The translations under genes and the position numbers were made by a program. Of a DNA stretch of 64,000 bases, positions 30,920 to 40,822 are shown piece after piece. The notes beneath the pieces are model-generated. The model was not told where the DNA came from, made no database searches, and was given only the letters and a program-made list of their open reading frames with translations. The stretch comes from Pyrenochaeta sp. MPI-SDFR-AT-0127 (lineage: Eukaryota > Ascomycota > Dothideomycetes > Pleosporales > Cucurbitariaceae). The DNA lies in assembly GCA_020747015.1 (NCBI GenBank), contig JAGTJM010000006.1, positions 806,001 through 870,000 on the forward strand, written 5' to 3'. The number at the start of each line of letters is the position of its first letter. The first letter of the stretch is position 1.

Positions 30920-32680
30920 ATGTCTTCGTCTACAACAGGAAGCAGCCATAATGAGCGGCCACGGGTAGACTTCAATAGAGGACGACCTTCAACATTAAAC
31001 ACAAGTCGCAGATGGTATCATCATCCATTTGTCGTGTTTTTTGTACCGCTTGTTACGCTCCTGTGCTTCCCAAGCGTCTACGACTTCTTGAGCTCCTATG
31101 GCTCTACATCACAACTTTACAACGAACATCAACTGCGCGAGGTTGCTTCATTGCTCGATGATATCTACACAATGTTCGCTAATATGACCTTTATACCCCA
31201 TACCTCAATCAAGCGTGGACCACATCGAATTAATATGACTGCCATCTCTTGTAAACGCGACCCGGCAGTGCTTCGTCTGATGGAAATCTTGCCCTATGTT
31301 GACAATTTTCGAGTCCATGAGCCAGACTGGCTATTCGGCGGCCACTTTATGGACTATCGACGACCGGACCACCTCATGGAAGCATGTGATCCTCTTCATG
31401 CACGCGACTACTGGGATTACATGACACCGCATACACTTGCACTGACCAACTGGGGTACCGGCGGCTGGAACAACGACCGTACCTGGGTCCTGATGTATGA
31501 TACAAGAAAGCATTCGATGAGAGTGTACGAAGGTGAAGAGTGGGTTGTTCAACATCCGTATGGAGGGCTCCACGGCCATGAGTTTAACGGTGTTGATATT
31601 TTTAGTCAAGGTATCGAAGCACGCGAACCCTTATGGGATAGTAATGATAACCAATTGACACAATGGTTCGATGCTGTCGTTCTGCTGAAAAGACTGAAGC
31701 AAGCTTATCACTCCGCGGCATGGTCACCATGGGAGACATCGAATAGTGAAAATGGCTGGGGTGTTGATCGGAGTATCATCACACATCTGTTGCTCAAAAA
31801 TGGTTGGTCTAAGACCTTTAGTCCGGACCAATTCAACGTCGATTTCATTCGAGCAAAGCACAAGCCGTCACCTCGTGGTTTTGCCGAGGACGCATTCAAA
31901 CGCATCGAGGAGCTGCAAGGCATGCTTCGGACCGACGGTAGTACTAAAGATCCTGGTTACATTCAGCACACCAAGCATCGACTCGAGCAGCTTGAAGTTC
32001 AACTCGCCAAAGCCTCGAATGAGGACGAACGATGGACTTTCAAATGGCGTGTGCAAAAAGCAAAGTGGGATCTCGAGCAAGAGGAAGCCGACCTTGAAGA
32101 AGCCAAGCAATTGGTGCGACAGCTGTGTCCGAACGAGGTCTGCTTTGACGACGAGGATTTTATATTATGGGAGTTCAGGGCTCTTGAGAGAGAGCTCGAA
32201 AAGGCGGAACACTCCGCAAATGCAACTTCCAAATGCCGAAAGCAGCTCGATTACATATCACAATGGGCACCGCCAGATCCAGATCAGACTGCAGACTGCA
32301 TCGCCCAGTTTGAGCTTGAGGAGCAATGGCTTTCCTTAGCATACTTTCAAGCTAAGACCGTGGCACTTGAGCATTGTACGAGAACCAACAAGACTCTTTT
32401 ACCGCCCGACACTCTCGAGGGTCGTGCGAGAGCAAAGATTGCGCAGCTCAAACAGGACATAGCTCGTGACAAAGAAAGAATTCAGAAAATGATAGATTGG
32501 GAGCATAACTTACCAGAACATGCTACAACTGCTATCCAGGAGTTTCGACAGTGGGATAGCGCAGTCGCGAATGGCCCTTGGTATGTGAGAGACACGATCA
32601 AATGGATAGAAGAACAACTCGCGAATGGTGGTGATAAAGAGAGGCTGTGGAGATGCTTAGACGATCAGGATTGTATCTGA
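30920..32680 (+). CDS. fungal hypothetical protein with one TM helix and C-terminal coiled coil
   Basis: A single exon of 586 residues from the ATG at 30920 (MSSSTTG); an in-frame ATG 54 bp upstream is possible. One hydrophobic segment at about residues 36-56 (FVVFFVPLVTLLCF) predicts a signal-anchor, with the bulk of the protein on the far side and N-glycosylation sequons (NMT, NAT, NKT). The middle contains a compact, Trp/His/Asp-rich region (WGTGGWNNDRTW, YGGLHGHEFNG). From about residue 340 to the end the protein is Glu/Lys/Gln-rich and heptad-like, suggesting a long coiled coil. I do not recognise a family or function. The gene is followed tail-to-head by another unknown gene 141 bp away. 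Confidence 0.75.
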   Translation: MSSSTTGSSHNERPRVDFNRGRPSTLNTSRRWYHHPFVVFFVPLVTLLCFPSVYDFLSSYGSTSQLYNEHQLREVASLLDDIYTMFANMTFIPHTSIKRGPHRINMTAISCKRDPAVLRLMEILPYVDNFRVHEPDWLFGGHFMDYRRPDHLMEACDPLHARDYWDYMTPHTLALTNWGTGGWNNDRTWVLMYDTRKHSMRVYEGEEWVVQHPYGGLHGHEFNGVDIFSQGIEAREPLWDSNDNQLTQWFDAVVLLKRLKQAYHSAAWSPWETSNSENGWGVDRSIITHLLLKNGWSKTFSPDQFNVDFIRAKHKPSPRGFAEDAFKRIEELQGMLRTDGSTKDPGYIQHTKHRLEQLEVQLAKASNEDERWTFKWRVQKAKWDLEQEEADLEEAKQLVRQLCPNEVCFDDEDFILWEFRALERELEKAEHSANATSKCRKQLDYISQWAPPDPDQTADCIAQFELEEQWLSLAYFQAKTVALEHCTRTNKTLLPPDTLEGRARAKIAQLKQDIARDKERIQKMIDWEHNLPEHATTAIQEFRQWDSAVANGPWYVRDTIKWIEEQLANGGDKERLWRCLDDQDCI

Positions 32681-32821
32681 TCGCACTCCAAAGCGTTGAT
32701 GCCTAGCTAGGAGCGTAGTGCTTATGGATGCTTGGCCGCCGCGCCATCGCGTGACTGCGCGACAGAGACGCATAAAACTTGCCAGTTTCAGGCTGAATTA
32801 CCCAACAAGAACACAGTCGTC

Positions 32822-33919
32822 ATGTCCACGTCTGCCGCAAACAAAACTGGGTATGCATTCCTTGACTTTCCACTCGTGTTGGGACACTGGTACTCCCATG
32901 ACAACCCCACCACGGCTCCTCTTATGGTCATTTTCCTCTTTTCTCTCCCATCACTTCGTCGGGAAGAGATCGTCAAGCAAATCGAGGGAGACATTGACAC
33001 ACCTTGGCCTGAAGGGATCCCTAAAAAGGCACTCGCCGTTGTGCCTTGGCTGCGCAGCTCCAAGTTCAGTGCCTATGATGATCTGTACATCCCTATAGGA
33101 TTGGACATTGTCATCGATGAAAAGCTACTGGAAGAAAGGAAGTGCATTATTGCGCATCGGCTGGACCTGAGAAACGCTCCAATCAATAACGACGTACGCG
33201 AATTTGCCATTGTCAGGATCGAAGAAGCTCACAAACTCGTATGCTCGGCCTCGGCGACTAAGAGCTGGTTTCCCGACACTCTTCCATGGGAGTGCGAATA
33301 TCAACCCCTTCGCGAGCCTGAGCCGAAACCTTCCACTCTCAGATATGACAAAGCCGAATTACCTGTTTTCATTGTAGTTCCCATGACAAAGGAGCAAGAG
33401 ACATATCTGTTTACCCTGTTGTCCTGTGAGATGGCTCAACCAGAATTTTTCCACCTTCATAATACCGGTCCTGATCTCGACGACATGGACCATCTAATGA
33501 ATCACTTTCTGGAGAATGCTTCGTTTCCTTCAGATTTCGTCATCGTCGACAAAGAGACAGTAGCTACCATTCCGAATCCAATACCAACATCCTCCGAGCA
33601 GATTCCATATGTAGAATTTGGCCCCCCCTACCCAACATTTACGCTCGCTTCTGAACTTCTGTTCTGGCATCTTGCAGGTGATGAGCAATCTATTGCTTGC
33701 GATAATGTTGGGTATGGGGTTGGGCCGCGTACGCTAGAAAATGATGACGAGTATCAGATGTGGGCTGTAAATGTGTTCCAAGGCAAGGGTGTGGGGAATT
33801 GGTTCGATTCTTCTAGCGAGTCAGAAGACGAGATGGAGAGGTACTACTGGCATGTTTGGATAAGAAAAAATGGGAGGGTAGACGGGCAAGTCAGAGCAGA
33901 AGCTACTATGAAGTTTTAA
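32822..33919 (+). CDS. fungal hypothetical protein
   Basis: A single exon of 365 residues from ATG 32822 (MSTSAANK); the frame stays open 90 bp further up but without a better start. No signal peptide or TM helix is evident apart from one mildly hydrophobic strand near residue 45. The sequence is rich in Pro, acidic and aromatic residues, with a Ser/Glu/Asp patch (DSSSESEDEMER) shortly before the C-terminus. It looks like a globular cytosolic protein. I do not recognise it. It lies 141 bp downstream of the coiled-coil protein gene on the same strand. Confidence 0.7.
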   Translation: MSTSAANKTGYAFLDFPLVLGHWYSHDNPTTAPLMVIFLFSLPSLRREEIVKQIEGDIDTPWPEGIPKKALAVVPWLRSSKFSAYDDLYIPIGLDIVIDEKLLEERKCIIAHRLDLRNAPINNDVREFAIVRIEEAHKLVCSASATKSWFPDTLPWECEYQPLREPEPKPSTLRYDKAELPVFIVVPMTKEQETYLFTLLSCEMAQPEFFHLHNTGPDLDDMDHLMNHFLENASFPSDFVIVDKETVATIPNPIPTSSEQIPYVEFGPPYPTFTLASELLFWHLAGDEQSIACDNVGYGVGPRTLENDDEYQMWAVNVFQGKGVGNWFDSSSESEDEMERYYWHVWIRKNGRVDGQVRAEATMKF

Positions 33920-34165
33920 TGTGCCAAATCACAAGCACATTGAAAGGTTCTCTATGTTTTTTCTCGCGCAGTTTCGATGTGAGCGAAGCGCCGTGCTAGA
34001 CGTGTGTTGAGCAAAATGGCGCCAGCTCGCAACTAATTTGCGAATCCCACTTCACACGCCATCATGCGTGCTTCTTAAGAGACATAGAATCATTTTCTAG
34101 GCACGCAGTTACCGTATACACATTTTTGCGGGCGCATTAACATGCTAAGAAGCTGGCCCTTGACT

Positions 34166-36105
34166 TCAAGTCTTTACGACACCTCCACGTTGCTCCGTAT
34201 CTCGTCTTAGTCCTTCCTCCTTTAACTGCTTATCATCTTGTCTGTTCAGTTCAACCTGGGGCATGAGAAACCAAGCAGCCAGAAACGCGAGAGCGTTCAG
34301 CGCCGCCCCGACGATGAAAACAATCCTGAAGCCTTCCCTGTAAGCCGACGCAAGTGCGGCTCTAACGATTTCAGTCCGATCTTCTCGAAACGAGTGTTGG
34401 AAAATATCTGGTGAGTCGAGCAGTAGCTGTATCTCAGGTCTTGAAAGTCCGTAAGGAACTAGTGTAGCACGAACAGCGTTATTGATGATAGTCCCTGAGA
34501 CTGCCAGGCCAAGGGTGCCACCGAGGTTTCGAATAAAGTTGCGGAACGAGGTCACTATGGCCATGTGCTTTCGCTCGACACCGGCTTGCACAGCTATAAG
34601 AGATGGTTGCAGTGTGTTTCCAAGCCCAAATCCGGCGAGTAGTGCATAGCCAATTGACTTGCCTAATGAGGGGCTGTCGAGCGTGGAGAATAGACCCAGG
34701 CCGACTGCCCATATAGCCCACCCAACAAGAAGGCATTCTCTATATCGGCCTGTCTTGTGGACAACTAGGCCGGATAGTGTACTGAAGAGAGCTGTGAAAG
34801 TCAGGTTGCGTTCCCTCAATTCAAGAAGTACTTACTTTGCGTAAGGGTCACAGGCAATAAAAGAGCCCCGGACTTTACCGCCGAGTAACCATATACCAAC
34901 TGATAGAACGACGGAAGGTAGTAAACTTGAACGAGAAAATTCCAGCCATTGACAAACATTGTCAATGAAGCTCCATTAACGAGCTTGGAAGCAAAAATGA
35001 TCATTGGTACCAGTGGTACAGCGGTCCCCTTCCATTGCCAAAGGAGGAAGCATGCGGATATGACAATGCCAATTGCCAGTGAAGCGATCACACGAGCGGA
35101 GTTCCACTCATATTCTCCGCCAGCCCAGGTAAGGGAGAGTACGAGGACTGCAGACCCAGCAAGGGCGAGGAATGCTCCGAAGAAGTCGATGGCTGCTACT
35201 TTTCTAGGATTATGAGAAAAAGAAATTTCACTCGGGTTAATCAGCACTCACATTCTCCAGTTGCCGTCTACCTTCCTTAACGGCATGAAGAAAACTACAC
35301 AAGTCGTGGTCAAAACGCAGAGGAAAAGGTTCAGGCGGAAAATCCATCTCCTGAGAACAATTAGCAGAGTACATCAATACAAAGAGCAAGATCTTACCAT
35401 GACTCTTTCCCTTGGGATGCCAACACCCCGCCAATGACAGGTCCAATACCATGCGCTATAGCAACAACAGAGCCCTTCCAAACTGTCAATCAACTGGGGC
35501 AACCAGTTTCACCTACAAAACTTACTAGAATACCTTGATACTTTCCTCTCTCGCGCAATGGGACAATATCACTAACAATCAACTGCGCCACTGTCATTAC
35601 ACCACCACCTCCGACTCCGGTAAATGCTCGGAAAACGATGAGCTGAAGAGCTGATTGTGCCAAAGATGCAGCCAGAGATCCGAAAAAGAAGATGCCAATA
35701 CCGATCACAAGGAGGACCTTGCGGGACCAAATATCTGAGAGTCGGCCATAGAGAAGCTGAAACGATGTTGAGGTCAGAAAGTACGCCCCAGCAATCCAGG
35801 CACTTTCAGAGCTGGCATGAAGGTCTCTGCTAACAATCGTCAAGCTAGCAGCGAGTGTCGTCTGGTCCAAAAGGGCCAGCAGATCGACGCTCGCGCAGGC
35901 CAGGAATATCTGCGAACGTGTTCAGCTCCAAGTGCGAAGGAAGTCATACCGGCGTACATACCGTGATGATTGTTTTGACAGGTACATAATTGGTCTGTTC
36001 GTTGAAGGCCAGAGATTGATCCTTCTCTGCTGATGACAGGCTCTCATTTGATGATAACTCGATGGGCACGCTGCTTTCAGCCTGGGGAATATGTGCACCG
36101 GCCAT
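34166..36105 (-). CDS. MFS transporter, DHA2 (14-TM) drug/metabolite efflux type
   Basis: Six exons: 36105-35962, 35909-35534, 35482-35398, 35350-35252, 35203-34836, 34791-34166; 565 residues. Lengths keep phase throughout. An acidic/polar N-terminus of about 48 residues precedes the first helix (IFLACASVDLLALLDQT). Family motifs: YGRLSDIWSRKVLL (motif A), GVGGGGVMTVAQLIVSDIV, GIGPVIGGVLASQG (antiporter motif C) and SWRWIFRLNL at an exon joint. Later helices include a conserved TLSGLVVHKTGRYRE. This is the proton-coupled antiporter group that exports toxins and drugs across the plasma membrane. The junction of exons 2 and 3 is the least certain (donor GTATTC chosen by phase). It is over 20 kb from the PKS, so it is not assigned to that cluster. 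Confidence 0.9.
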
Positions 36106-37385
36106 AGTTTCATAAGCACTTCAGGTAGCCAAGGTCAGGAGAGAAGCAGTTTTGTAGACGTACAGAAGATTGATACGTCGAATGGTGAGTCTCAGCGATA
36201 AAGAGTCGGCTTGTGAATTAGATCGATCGGCCGCAACCCCCCCTCCCTCCCTCCCCCCCCCCCCCACCCAGGCGGTGTGCACATTCTGGCCGAGACCGTT
36301 GCCAATATCGGTGCTACAGGCTAAGGCGATACGTAGACCTGGTTTTGTTTTGCTGATCTGCTGATCTCCCATGCCTGTCGAACACAAGCACAACAGGTAT
36401 CGTTGGCAGGATCCACAACGTGCAATACAGTGCTACGACAGAACGCGTATACTTTTAGGAGCTAAAATTTTGTGCAAGTCGTCAACACATTTAGCATGCT
36501 GCCAAGGTGTGTATCTATCCCGATTTAAGAATGTATAATCTTGATCCTGCGTCCGAGCCTTATGGATCCAGCGTCATGGAGGTGATCTCGGTACTCACAA
36601 CCCGCTGGTGCTGGTGCATTGTGACAACGACAGTAGTTGGCTCTCGTTGCTTTTTGACACCTTGACCAATAATTCTAACGAATAGCAAGAGGGGCGTGTT
36701 GGAAATTGCTACTTGTGTTGCTAGTGCTATAATGACAGCACGCCATTGAGCACGTTGATGCTTGACTGCCGATCACAAATGTACATGGGGAGCAACTGAG
36801 AGTCAGCGGAGCACGACCTCAAGAGGCAGGTGGGTCCAAGTACCATATTAAAACCAGCTACTGGCAATAAGACGCAGTAATAGAAGTATGGATAGTACGG
36901 TGGTGGTTCTAAGAGTAGGGATGGTACGGAGCTTAACGCCAAGCGTGCATTTCAATCCTGGTATTTCAAACGTTGCGCAGACATCAATGTGCTCAATACG
37001 CCGCACGACAATGTTCATCCAATCATTTCGTCACCGTCACAATAACATCAAGGGTATTGCTGCTCATGCCACGACGATCTATACGCATTGGCAAGAGCGG
37101 AAAATTCAGAGACAGGAGTAGGTGCTCATGAAAATCTTGGACATTCACGGCCTACCAACTCTCGCATACGAAAGCCGGCACGATACGATGCAACGCGAGT
37201 GAGCACCCTCATAGACAGTGCCTAAAATGGGAAGAACTAGGCAGCGCAGATCACTGGACTTGGTATCATGCTCAATGAGCAGTTTCGCCAACACATCACA
37301 TACCTACTTTAAAGGCGAACGCATCTCAGGCATTCCATCTCTCAACCCTTAAGCACTATTGATACCTCGGGCCCTATTCACTAAG
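36106..37385. other. intergenic, divergent promoter region
   Basis: 1.28 kb between the MFS gene (-) and the PLP-rhodanese gene (+). It contains the polypyrimidine tract listed separately. No supported gene. Confidence 0.5.
36237..36265. repeat. polypyrimidine (C/T) tract
   Basis: 29 nt of only C and T, ending in a run of 13 C. It lies about 130 bp upstream of the MFS start codon on the other strand (where it reads as a G/A tract). Confidence 0.8.
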
Positions 37386-39244
37386 ATGACGTCTGGAAAC
37401 CCCATGAATGTCTACTCTGGCCCGAATGCTGTGCGACAGTACTTCGATCCAGACTCCCAACCTCCACTCCCATTGGTCGAAATTCCCAAAAGCCTAAACC
37501 CATTCTACGAGGATAGGGTGAGGATATACGCTAAAATGATGTCCATGCATCCAGCAAACAATGTCAAGATCATGCCAGGTATGAGTCGAGTCTCTGGATA
37601 GAACAAATCCATGATACAGCACGCTAAGATTCGACTCAGCAATGAACATGTTGGCACAAGATTCCATACCAGAGAAGATGAATACTGTCGTTGAGTACAG
37701 CTCCGGTTCCACTGTCATATCGTTAGCACTTGTATCACGCATCTACCACGGGGTCCAAGATGTTCGGGCATACTTAAGCAACAAGACAACACCATCAAAG
37801 CTCAGACTTATGCAATTCTTCGGCCTTGACATGTATGGCTGCAACTTGTATAATTGGCTGTTCACTGACTGTGGCAAGAACACTATTTGGTGGCCCTTCG
37901 CAGCCAGAGCCACATGACGAACGGGGCGGCATACATCGGGCAAGAACGTTATCTCATCAAGACGAGACAACCCTGAATCCCAACCAGTATGAGAATGATG
38001 CGGTAAAACCCCCACCCAACAGGCTCCAAATTTTTGCATCCTGATCATACCAGAACTGGCAATCTCACGTAAGATGGACCGGTCCGCAGATTCACAAACA
38101 GCTCCCAAGCATCAATATTATGTGCGCTGGCATGGGCACCTCCGGAACCATGACAGGGATCGGACAATATTTCAAGCAAGTAAAGCCCTCTGTGACAAGA
38201 CTAGGGTACGTATAATGGCAGCTGCTTATATGATTAAGCTGACTTTACTGTTCAGTGTATGTACAGCTGCGGGTGACCGAGTACCTGGGCCACGATCTTT
38301 TGCGCTTCTGAGCCCTGTGGAGTTTCCATGGCGAGACTCTGTGGACGCCATCGAAGAAGTCGGGTCCAAGGATGCCTTCGCCAATTCATTGGAATTGTGC
38401 CGCGAGGGTTTAATTTGCGGCCCGTCATCAGGCTTCAACTTGCAAGGTATACCAGTAGCTTTGGCTTCAAGAGGCTGCATGGCTAACATTCTTAGGTCTG
38501 CTTAATTATCTCGGAAAGCTGAAGACTTCGGGCACGCTGTCAAGCCTTGTGGGTCCAGAGGAATTCATTGACTGCGTCTTTATATGCTGTGACCTACCAT
38601 ATCAGTATATAGACGAATACTATGAAAAGCTTGGCGACGAGAGTTTTCGCCCAATACACAATAACGTAAGTGCCCTCACACTGGGGTTTGACAAGAATCT
38701 AATTTGGTCACAGAGCCTCGCAGCAGTAGATCTCTATCGCTATGACGAAGCATGGGAGCTTCAGCCCGAACAAGCGCTGTTTCGATTTGCCGACGATGCC
38801 TCAGCGAAGCCAGATACTGTGCTCATTGACCTACGGAAGCCGAGCGACTTCATTTTGAGCCACATCCCTGGAGCATACAATTTGCCGCTGCAGAGTTCGA
38901 ATACGTCAACTCCAAGCCCTTTCTCCGATGCAGCTATTTTGGAGAGTCAATGGAAAGAGCTAGTAGCCACGTTCACTAGCGACAGAATCAGTGCATATGA
39001 CCTCCCTGGCAAAAATGTTTGTATAGTCTGCTATAATGGCGATACCGCGCGTGTTGCAACTAGTGTACTTCGCGCAAAGGGAATCGCAGCAAGTAGCATT
39101 AAAGGCGGGTATGAGGCATTTAAACGAGAACTTCCTGGCCTTCAGATGGATGGAAGAGGCAGAAGTCTGGTTCAAGAGCACTCGAAGATCCAACCGGTTC
39201 TAGTCAACGACCTGCGGAGCGAAATCATAGTAGCTGCTCCATAG
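37386..39244 (+). CDS. PLP-dependent cysteine synthase-like protein with C-terminal rhodanese domain
   Basis: Six exons: 37386-37578, 37640-37832, 37879-38002, 38054-38205, 38256-38446, 38496-39244; 533 residues, phases consistent. N-terminal fold-type II PLP domain: putative PLP lysine K61 in ANNVKIMPA, the SSGSTVISLA substrate loop, FGGPSQPEPHDERGGI, NPNQYENDANW, the phosphate-binding CAGMGTSGTMTGIG and GPSSGFNLQ near the end. From about residue 375 a rhodanese fold follows: TVLIDLRKPSDFILSHIPGAYNLP and the active-site loop VCYNGDTARVA with its cysteine. A fused sulfur-handling pair of this sort occurs in ascomycetes; it may move sulfur between a cysteine-type substrate and a persulfide. 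The exact reaction is not known to me. Intron 2 uses an AAG acceptor. Confidence 0.87.
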
Positions 39245-39838
39245 CGACACCTGTTGTTCACAACATAGCTTCATAAAAGAAAGGCTCTTGTTACCCCGCG
39301 GACTGAGATACCCAATTATTTTCTTTCTGCTTTGGAGAGATTTTGATGTGTCCCTTATCCTATATGCGGCTGATAAACTCATGTCAGATGACGTCCTCGA
39401 CTGGGCCTGGATGCAATGTGCAAAATACAAGCTAATGCGTACCCCGCATAGTGCAAAGCTTCGAAACCAGCATGCCCCTATTGCCCGTTTCTTCGAATGT
39501 TGATTCGATGCTGTGAGGTATGTGGTTCACAATTGTAGTGTACACCAACTATTTTGCCAATAAGATACAAACAGTGAAACAGAAGTTCGATCGATACAAA
39601 GACACCACTGGTTCAAAAATTGCACTTTGAGGGTCAGGTGAATACGCTAAACCAAAAATAGTTACACGATTACGGAGTTTGGGGACTGGTGTCCGAGCAT
39701 CACAGGAGCGAACGGCGGTAACAAAGAGCTATAAAACAGACTCTACCCTCGAATCTTTAGAGTGCATCTAGGTAATCATCACAGCTGAAGATCAAAACAT
39801 CACCATTGTCAACTTTGTGCAGTTTGTACCACCGAAAA
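39245..39838. other. intergenic, SDR promoter
   Basis: 594 bp. No gene seen; right half should be the promoter of the SDR gene. Confidence 0.5.
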
Positions 39839-40688
39839 ATGGCAACCCTGACCAAGGAAATCGCCTTAATTACTGGAGGTAAGGCGACTTCAATAAAATC
39901 TTTATGAGATTCGTGCTGACAAGATAAATGAAGCTAACAGCGGTATTGGATACGAAATCGCCCGTCAGCTACTTGCGAAAGGCACATACCATGTGTTGCT
40001 CGGGGCTCGATCATCTCAGAGAGGCAACACGGCACTCCAGGACCTGCAATCTCAAAGTCTGCCGGGCACCATCGAACTTGTCAAGCTCGATGTTCAAAGC
40101 GACGACGATATCGATAATGCTGCAACGTCCATCACTCAGAAGCACGGAAAATTGGACATACTCTTTAACAACGCAGCCGTCGCGCTCCCGTCTGGCGCTA
40201 CGGAACGCGAAAGACTCCAGACAGCATTTAACGTGAATGCGACAGGCCCCTATCTCCTCACCAAAGCTCTTGTTCCTCTTCTCCGCAAATCCGCCAACCC
40301 ACGAATAATCAACATTTCCTCTGGTGCTGGTTCAATCGGTCGCCGGCTCTTTCCCGAATCACCGATGTACAAATTCCAAGCCGTGCAGTATCGTGCTAGC
40401 AAAGCTGCATTCAATATGATTAGCTCATGTCTGTACGTAGAGTTGGGTCTTGGTGTTGAGCAGGTTGACGTTGCAAAGACTGGAGGGGAAGAGGCGGACG
40501 GGAAGCTGATTAAGGTCTTCTGTTATGATCCAGGCTTCACAATCAGTAATCTTACTCAACATAACACGAAAGAGTCTGGGGCACGGAGTGCGGAGGAATC
40601 AGTGGTGAGCATCATGGACGTTGTGGACGGAAAGAGAGATGAGGAAGCGGGAAAGTTCATTCATAACACTGGGGGATACCCTTGGTGA
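39839..40688 (+). CDS. short-chain dehydrogenase/reductase
   Basis: Two exons: 39839-39878 and 39934-40688, intron 39879-39933 (GTAAGG..TGAAG), 264 residues. The first exon encodes only MATLTKEIALITG; splicing completes the TGANSGIGYE cofactor motif, so the intron is certain in substance even with an AAG acceptor. Other classical-SDR marks are NNAAVALP, the INISSGAGS serine and YRASKAAF with the catalytic Tyr-x3-Lys. A basic residue after the second strand (GARSS) favours NADP(H). Substrate unknown. It converges with the rhamnogalacturonan lyase gene, with 134 bp between stops. Confidence 0.9.
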
Positions 40689-40822
40689 TTAGATGCTCAT
40701 CGGCCCCGTGATCTTCAAAATAGCTTCGAGTAGATGAAAGAAGTGACGTTTTTTTCACAAACTTGTTCTGCATTATCATATGATTGATATTTACCCCCGC
40801 ACAAAGTGCGCAAGCGTAAAAA

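Noticed and set aside
34166..36105. MFS transporter as exporter of the polyketide product
   Set aside because: It lies more than 20 kb from the PKS beyond several unrelated genes; no sequence evidence links them.
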